Both the position numbers and the translations under genes were made by a program. From Lachnospiraceae bacterium (GTDB lineage Bacteria; Bacillota; Clostridia; Lachnospirales; Lachnospiraceae): a DNA stretch of 6,429 nt. The stretch's first letter is position 1. Each line of letters opens with the position of its first letter. Shown piece by piece: positions 4,370 through 6,429 of the stretch. A model generated the notes under the pieces. That model was not told the DNA's origin. It ran no database searches and saw only the letters and a list, made by a program, of their open reading frames with translations. The stretch is taken from the NCBI GenBank assembly GCA_021199395.1, contig JAJQIE010000025.1:1-6429 (forward strand), written 5' to 3'.

Positions 4370-6386
4370 TGCTATCGTCGCCCCGACGCGTTTTTGGAGA
4401 CAGATCGGCAGATTCCGACCCCTCATCACCGGAATCTGCACCCGGTAAGCTGTCTGAAGCATCCGTTTCGTCCTCATAATCCACATCAGAAAATCGTTCC
4501 AGTTTTTCTGATGCATCCGTGCCGCCATCCGCTGTCTGATCCAGGCCGGTGATTTCCGGATACTCAATCTCATCAGCGCCCGCCAAATGCGAAGCATTTC
4601 TCTCCATGCGGGCGCGTTCTGCCCTCGCCGGGTGGCATCCTCGCCCTTCGGGCGGGATATCCGCCGAACAGCAGTGAGGGCGCTGATCGTCCAGTGGACG
4701 ATCGTTTAGCACCGACCGAAGCGGAGCGGAGAGCGTTTCCATCTCGGATGCGCCGAATAAAATCATATGGGCGTTTGTTCCATCCCAGACCACACGCCGC
4801 ACAAGAGTACGGATTGCCGCCCGCTTCTGCTCCACCGACATTTCATCAATGCCTGATTTGAAAGAAGATAACAGCTGACGCAATACATCAAACTCAATGT
4901 CACTGAGCGCGTGTCCGGCAGTCAGATCCTCCAGCTCATGAATGCGGGAATCCAGCTCCTTACATTCACGGCTCAACTGCTCTATCCGTTTCACCACAGC
5001 ACTTCTGGCTGTTGCATCGCTCACCTCTGCCAGCGAATCCACGAGCGCCTCCACCTTCTTTTGGGCAGTGCTCCTGTCCTGCTGAAGGGACGCAAGCCGT
5101 TCCTCATAATCCGTGCGGTCACCCATGTAAAAGCTTCGGCTCTGCTCAAGCTGTTTCATAAAGGTTCCCTGATCGTCCTCCAGCAGCTTAATCTGCTCTA
5201 TGATTGCAGCATCCAGTGTATTTCCATTCGCATTCTTCTGATTGCAAATGCTGCCGCCGCTTCGCTCTTTCATTTTACAGATATAAGTGTAAATCGGCTT
5301 TCCGTCCAGACTTCTGAGCCGGTCAAGCTTCGGATACATGCGGCTGCCGCAGCTGCAGTACAGCAATCCGGTCAGCAAAGCCTCATTGCTGCGCGGTTTG
5401 CGATAGGATTTCGATCTGTTCCTCTCCAGTGACTCCTGTACCCGTACCCATACCTTTCCGGGGATGATGCCGGGATGCAGGCCAACCGATACAATCCACT
5501 CATTTAACGGACGCAAAATCGTCGTTTTTCCCTTTTCCTGATCGGTACGATTGTAAGCCATAATCCCATGAACGCCATCAAAAGCTTCTTTTCCGGAAAA
5601 CAGCTCCGACCTGGCATTCACAAAGTAATCATATATCTCCTGATCCGCAATTGCATAGACAGGATTCTGCAGAATTGACTTGATGGAGAAGCGGGTAAAT
5701 GTCTTATTATTTTTGGTTTTGTATCCCTGATTCAGCAGTTCTGTCTCCGTAAGCGTCAGGGAATCCGTCTCCACATACTTATCAAAGATCAGTTTGATTA
5801 CTTCCGCTTCCTCCGGAATCAGCTTCAGCTTGCAGGCTTTTTTAGGTTTTCCATCAATATTCACGCTCTTTACTGCCTCTGAGGAATAACCGGTCGGCGT
5901 TGTTCCGCCCAGCCAGCGGCCTGTCTTCGCAAGCTCGTGCATATTATCCCGAATCCGTTCTGCAATCGTCTCCCGTTCCAGCTGCGAAAAAACAGAAGCA
6001 ATATACATCATGGCCCGCCCCATAGGTGTACCGGTATCAAACTGCTCTTTGATGGAAACAAACGCAATGTCCAATCGAGCCAGTTCCTCAATCAAACCGG
6101 CAAAGTCCCCGATGTTACGGCTGATTCGGTCAAGGCGATAGACAACGATTGCTTTGAACTTTCGTTTTCTCGCCGCCGCCATCATTTTCTTGTAATCCGG
6201 GCGATTCAGGTTCCCGCCTGAAAATCCTTCATCTTCATAAATCACTACGTGCTCCAGTGCTTCTGTCCCATAGTGTATCTGAATATACTCCTTACAAAGC
6301 TCTACCTGATTGCCGATGCTCTCGCCTTTTTCCGTAAATCTTGATTTGCGGGAATAGATGGCAATGCAGTCCTCATTCATTTGCAT
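4365..6386 (-). CDS. Large serine recombinase of the sigK-interrupting element (SpoIVCA-like)
   Basis: This site-specific integrase/excisionase is predicted to cut and rejoin DNA at the sigK att site. Domains: catalytic serine-resolvase domain at about 7-155 with YSRKS (11-15, nucleophile probably S15), the YEDEGFSGGNLNRPDY block (50-65) and YRLDRISRN (83-91) with catalytic arginines; recombinase domain at about 160-300; zinc-ribbon cysteines C344, C346, C370 and C381; coiled coil at about 409-490; a typical family end near VVWDGTNAHMILFGA (532-546). The family usually stops around 500-550 residues, but this frame continues to 673. Residues ~557-604 are encoded by palindromic repeat DNA (R/P/H/C-rich), and 606-673 are strongly acidic (about 22 Asp/Glu). 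The ATG at 6386 has AGGAGG at 6394-6399, 7 nt upstream. The stop lies in the AATGA core, so the gene ends exactly at the element boundary. It is co-oriented with sigK and sits next to its 3' half, as I recall for the C. difficile skin element. Whether the extended protein is active is unknown. Confidence 0.9.
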   Translation of the reverse strand: MQMNEDCIAIYSRKSRFTEKGESIGNQVELCKEYIQIHYGTEALEHVVIYEDEGFSGGNLNRPDYKKMMAAARKRKFKAIVVYRLDRISRNIGDFAGLIEELARLDIAFVSIKEQFDTGTPMGRAMMYIASVFSQLERETIAERIRDNMHELAKTGRWLGGTTPTGYSSEAVKSVNIDGKPKKACKLKLIPEEAEVIKLIFDKYVETDSLTLTETELLNQGYKTKNNKTFTRFSIKSILQNPVYAIADQEIYDYFVNARSELFSGKEAFDGVHGIMAYNRTDQEKGKTTILRPLNEWIVSVGLHPGIIPGKVWVRVQESLERNRSKSYRKPRSNEALLTGLLYCSCGSRMYPKLDRLRSLDGKPIYTYICKMKERSGGSICNQKNANGNTLDAAIIEQIKLLEDDQGTFMKQLEQSRSFYMGDRTDYEERLASLQQDRSTAQKKVEALVDSLAEVSDATARSAVVKRIEQLSRECKELDSRIHELEDLTAGHALSDIEFDVLRQLLSSFKSGIDEMSVEQKRAAIRTLVRRVVWDGTNAHMILFGASEMETLSAPLRSVLNDRPLDDQRPHCCSADIPPEGRGCHPARAERARMERNASHLAGADEIEYPEITGLDQTADGGTDASEKLERFSDVDYEDETDASDSLPGADSGDEGSESADLSPKTRRGDDSK
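4572..4703. repeat. Palindromic repeat insertion within the recombinase reading frame
   Basis: ATCAGCGCCC (4572-4581) is repeated exactly in inverted orientation as GGGCGCTGAT (4678-4687). Inside are GCGCCCGC/GCGGGCGC (4576-4583 and 4608-4615) enclosing AAATGC-GAA-GCATTT (4585-4599), CGCCC-TTC-GGGCG (4642-4654), and the near-palindrome GGCGGGATATCCGCC (4651-4665). Adjoining the right arm is the perfect palindrome GATCGTCCA-G-TGGACGATC (4685-4703). The block is much richer in G+C than its surroundings and separates the normal recombinase end from the acidic tail. It resembles in-frame palindromic elements in kind, but I cannot name the family. Confidence 0.7.
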
Positions 6387-6429
6387 TCTGAATCCTCCTC
6401 CCGATATCTTTATGATATATGTATTATTT
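6387..6429 (-). promoter_or_regulatory. Recombinase leader with strong Shine-Dalgarno; possible sporulation promoter
   Basis: The minus strand carries GGAGGAGG at about 6394-6401, well spaced from the ATG at 6386. Upstream is AT-rich DNA with a CATATATCATA stretch (about 6421-6411) that loosely resembles the CATA-type -10 of the mother-cell sigma factors SigE/SigK, plus a small ATATC/GATAT dyad. The -35 region would lie at or beyond the window edge, so the promoter class cannot be decided. Confidence 0.35.

Larger units (their letters stand above)
4365..6429. mobile_element. One end of a skin-like element interrupting sigK
   Basis: The element begins at the AATGA core and extends past the right edge; its other end, remaining genes and the N-terminal half of sigK are not in view. 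In B. subtilis and some Clostridia, such elements are excised in the mother cell late in sporulation by their own large serine recombinase, restoring sigK. The visible content is only the recombinase gene and a palindromic repeat within it. No excision partner (recombination directionality factor) is visible. Confidence 0.8.

Noticed and set aside
4370..4597. N-terminal part of the open frame that continues upstream of the sigK half, beginning MLRIWRALMR
   Set aside because: It shows no sigma-factor similarity, overlaps the recombinase gene in another frame and crosses the palindromic block; homology begins only at AATGA.
4685..4703. Perfect palindrome GATCGTCCA-G-TGGACGATC as a transcription terminator
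   Set aside because: It is inside the recombinase reading frame and no T-run follows on either strand; it is better explained as part of the repeat block.
4911..5432. Plus-strand open frame of about 173 codons antisense to the recombinase
   Set aside because: It is opposite the zinc-ribbon and coiled-coil coding region; its Leu/His/Ala-rich composition is that of a reverse-frame shadow.

Overview
The window looks like chromosomal DNA from an endospore-forming Clostridia bacterium, most likely a Lachnospiraceae-type anaerobe. Three things point there: an FMN-riboswitch-controlled riboflavin transporter, a fermentative D-lactate dehydrogenase, and half of the late mother-cell sporulation sigma factor gene sigK. 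The taxon is an inference from gene content and sequence flavour; no marker gene here settles it.

Layout from left to right. (a) 1-776, minus strand: the 5' end of a ribU-type riboflavin ECF transporter gene. Its transcription unit can be read almost completely: a TTGAAT-17-TATGAT promoter, an FMN riboswitch, an intrinsic terminator, a further ~220-nt leader, a Shine-Dalgarno sequence and the start. (b) 863-1102: a long palindromic repeat of about 156 bp with a candidate TTA duplication, followed by a diverged extra copy of one arm that runs to the stop codon of the next gene. (c) 1101-3702: two paralogous D-2-hydroxyacid dehydrogenases on the minus strand, a general one and a convincing D-lactate dehydrogenase, with a small plus-strand XRE/HTH regulator between them. 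The regulator is divergent from the first dehydrogenase across an AT-rich intergenic region that carries direct repeats, and convergent with the second. (d) 3703-3997: a non-coding stretch containing a GC-rich nested-stem structure I could not assign. (e) 3998-4369: the C-terminal half of sigK, minus strand. (f) 4365-6429: the end of a mobile element carrying a large serine recombinase gene, minus strand, reading directly into the sigK half.

The main result is (e)+(f). Homology to SigK starts exactly at an AATGA pentamer, in the same codon phase as the AATGA crossover of the Bacillus subtilis skin element, and a large serine recombinase lies immediately upstream. The window therefore appears to contain one end of a skin-like element that splits sigK. 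Excision in the mother cell would rejoin this half to an N-terminal half lying beyond the right edge. The recombinase TGA stop codon lies inside the AATGA core.

The recombinase ORF is about 673 codons, against roughly 500-550 for the family. Its extra C-terminus appears to combine a palindromic repeat insertion that kept the reading frame open (residues ~557-604) with a strongly acidic tail. Apart from the riboflavin unit and the sigK/recombinase pair, the genes show no pathway link. The two dehydrogenases and the XRE protein may form a small redox-related regulatory unit, but that is inferred from arrangement only.
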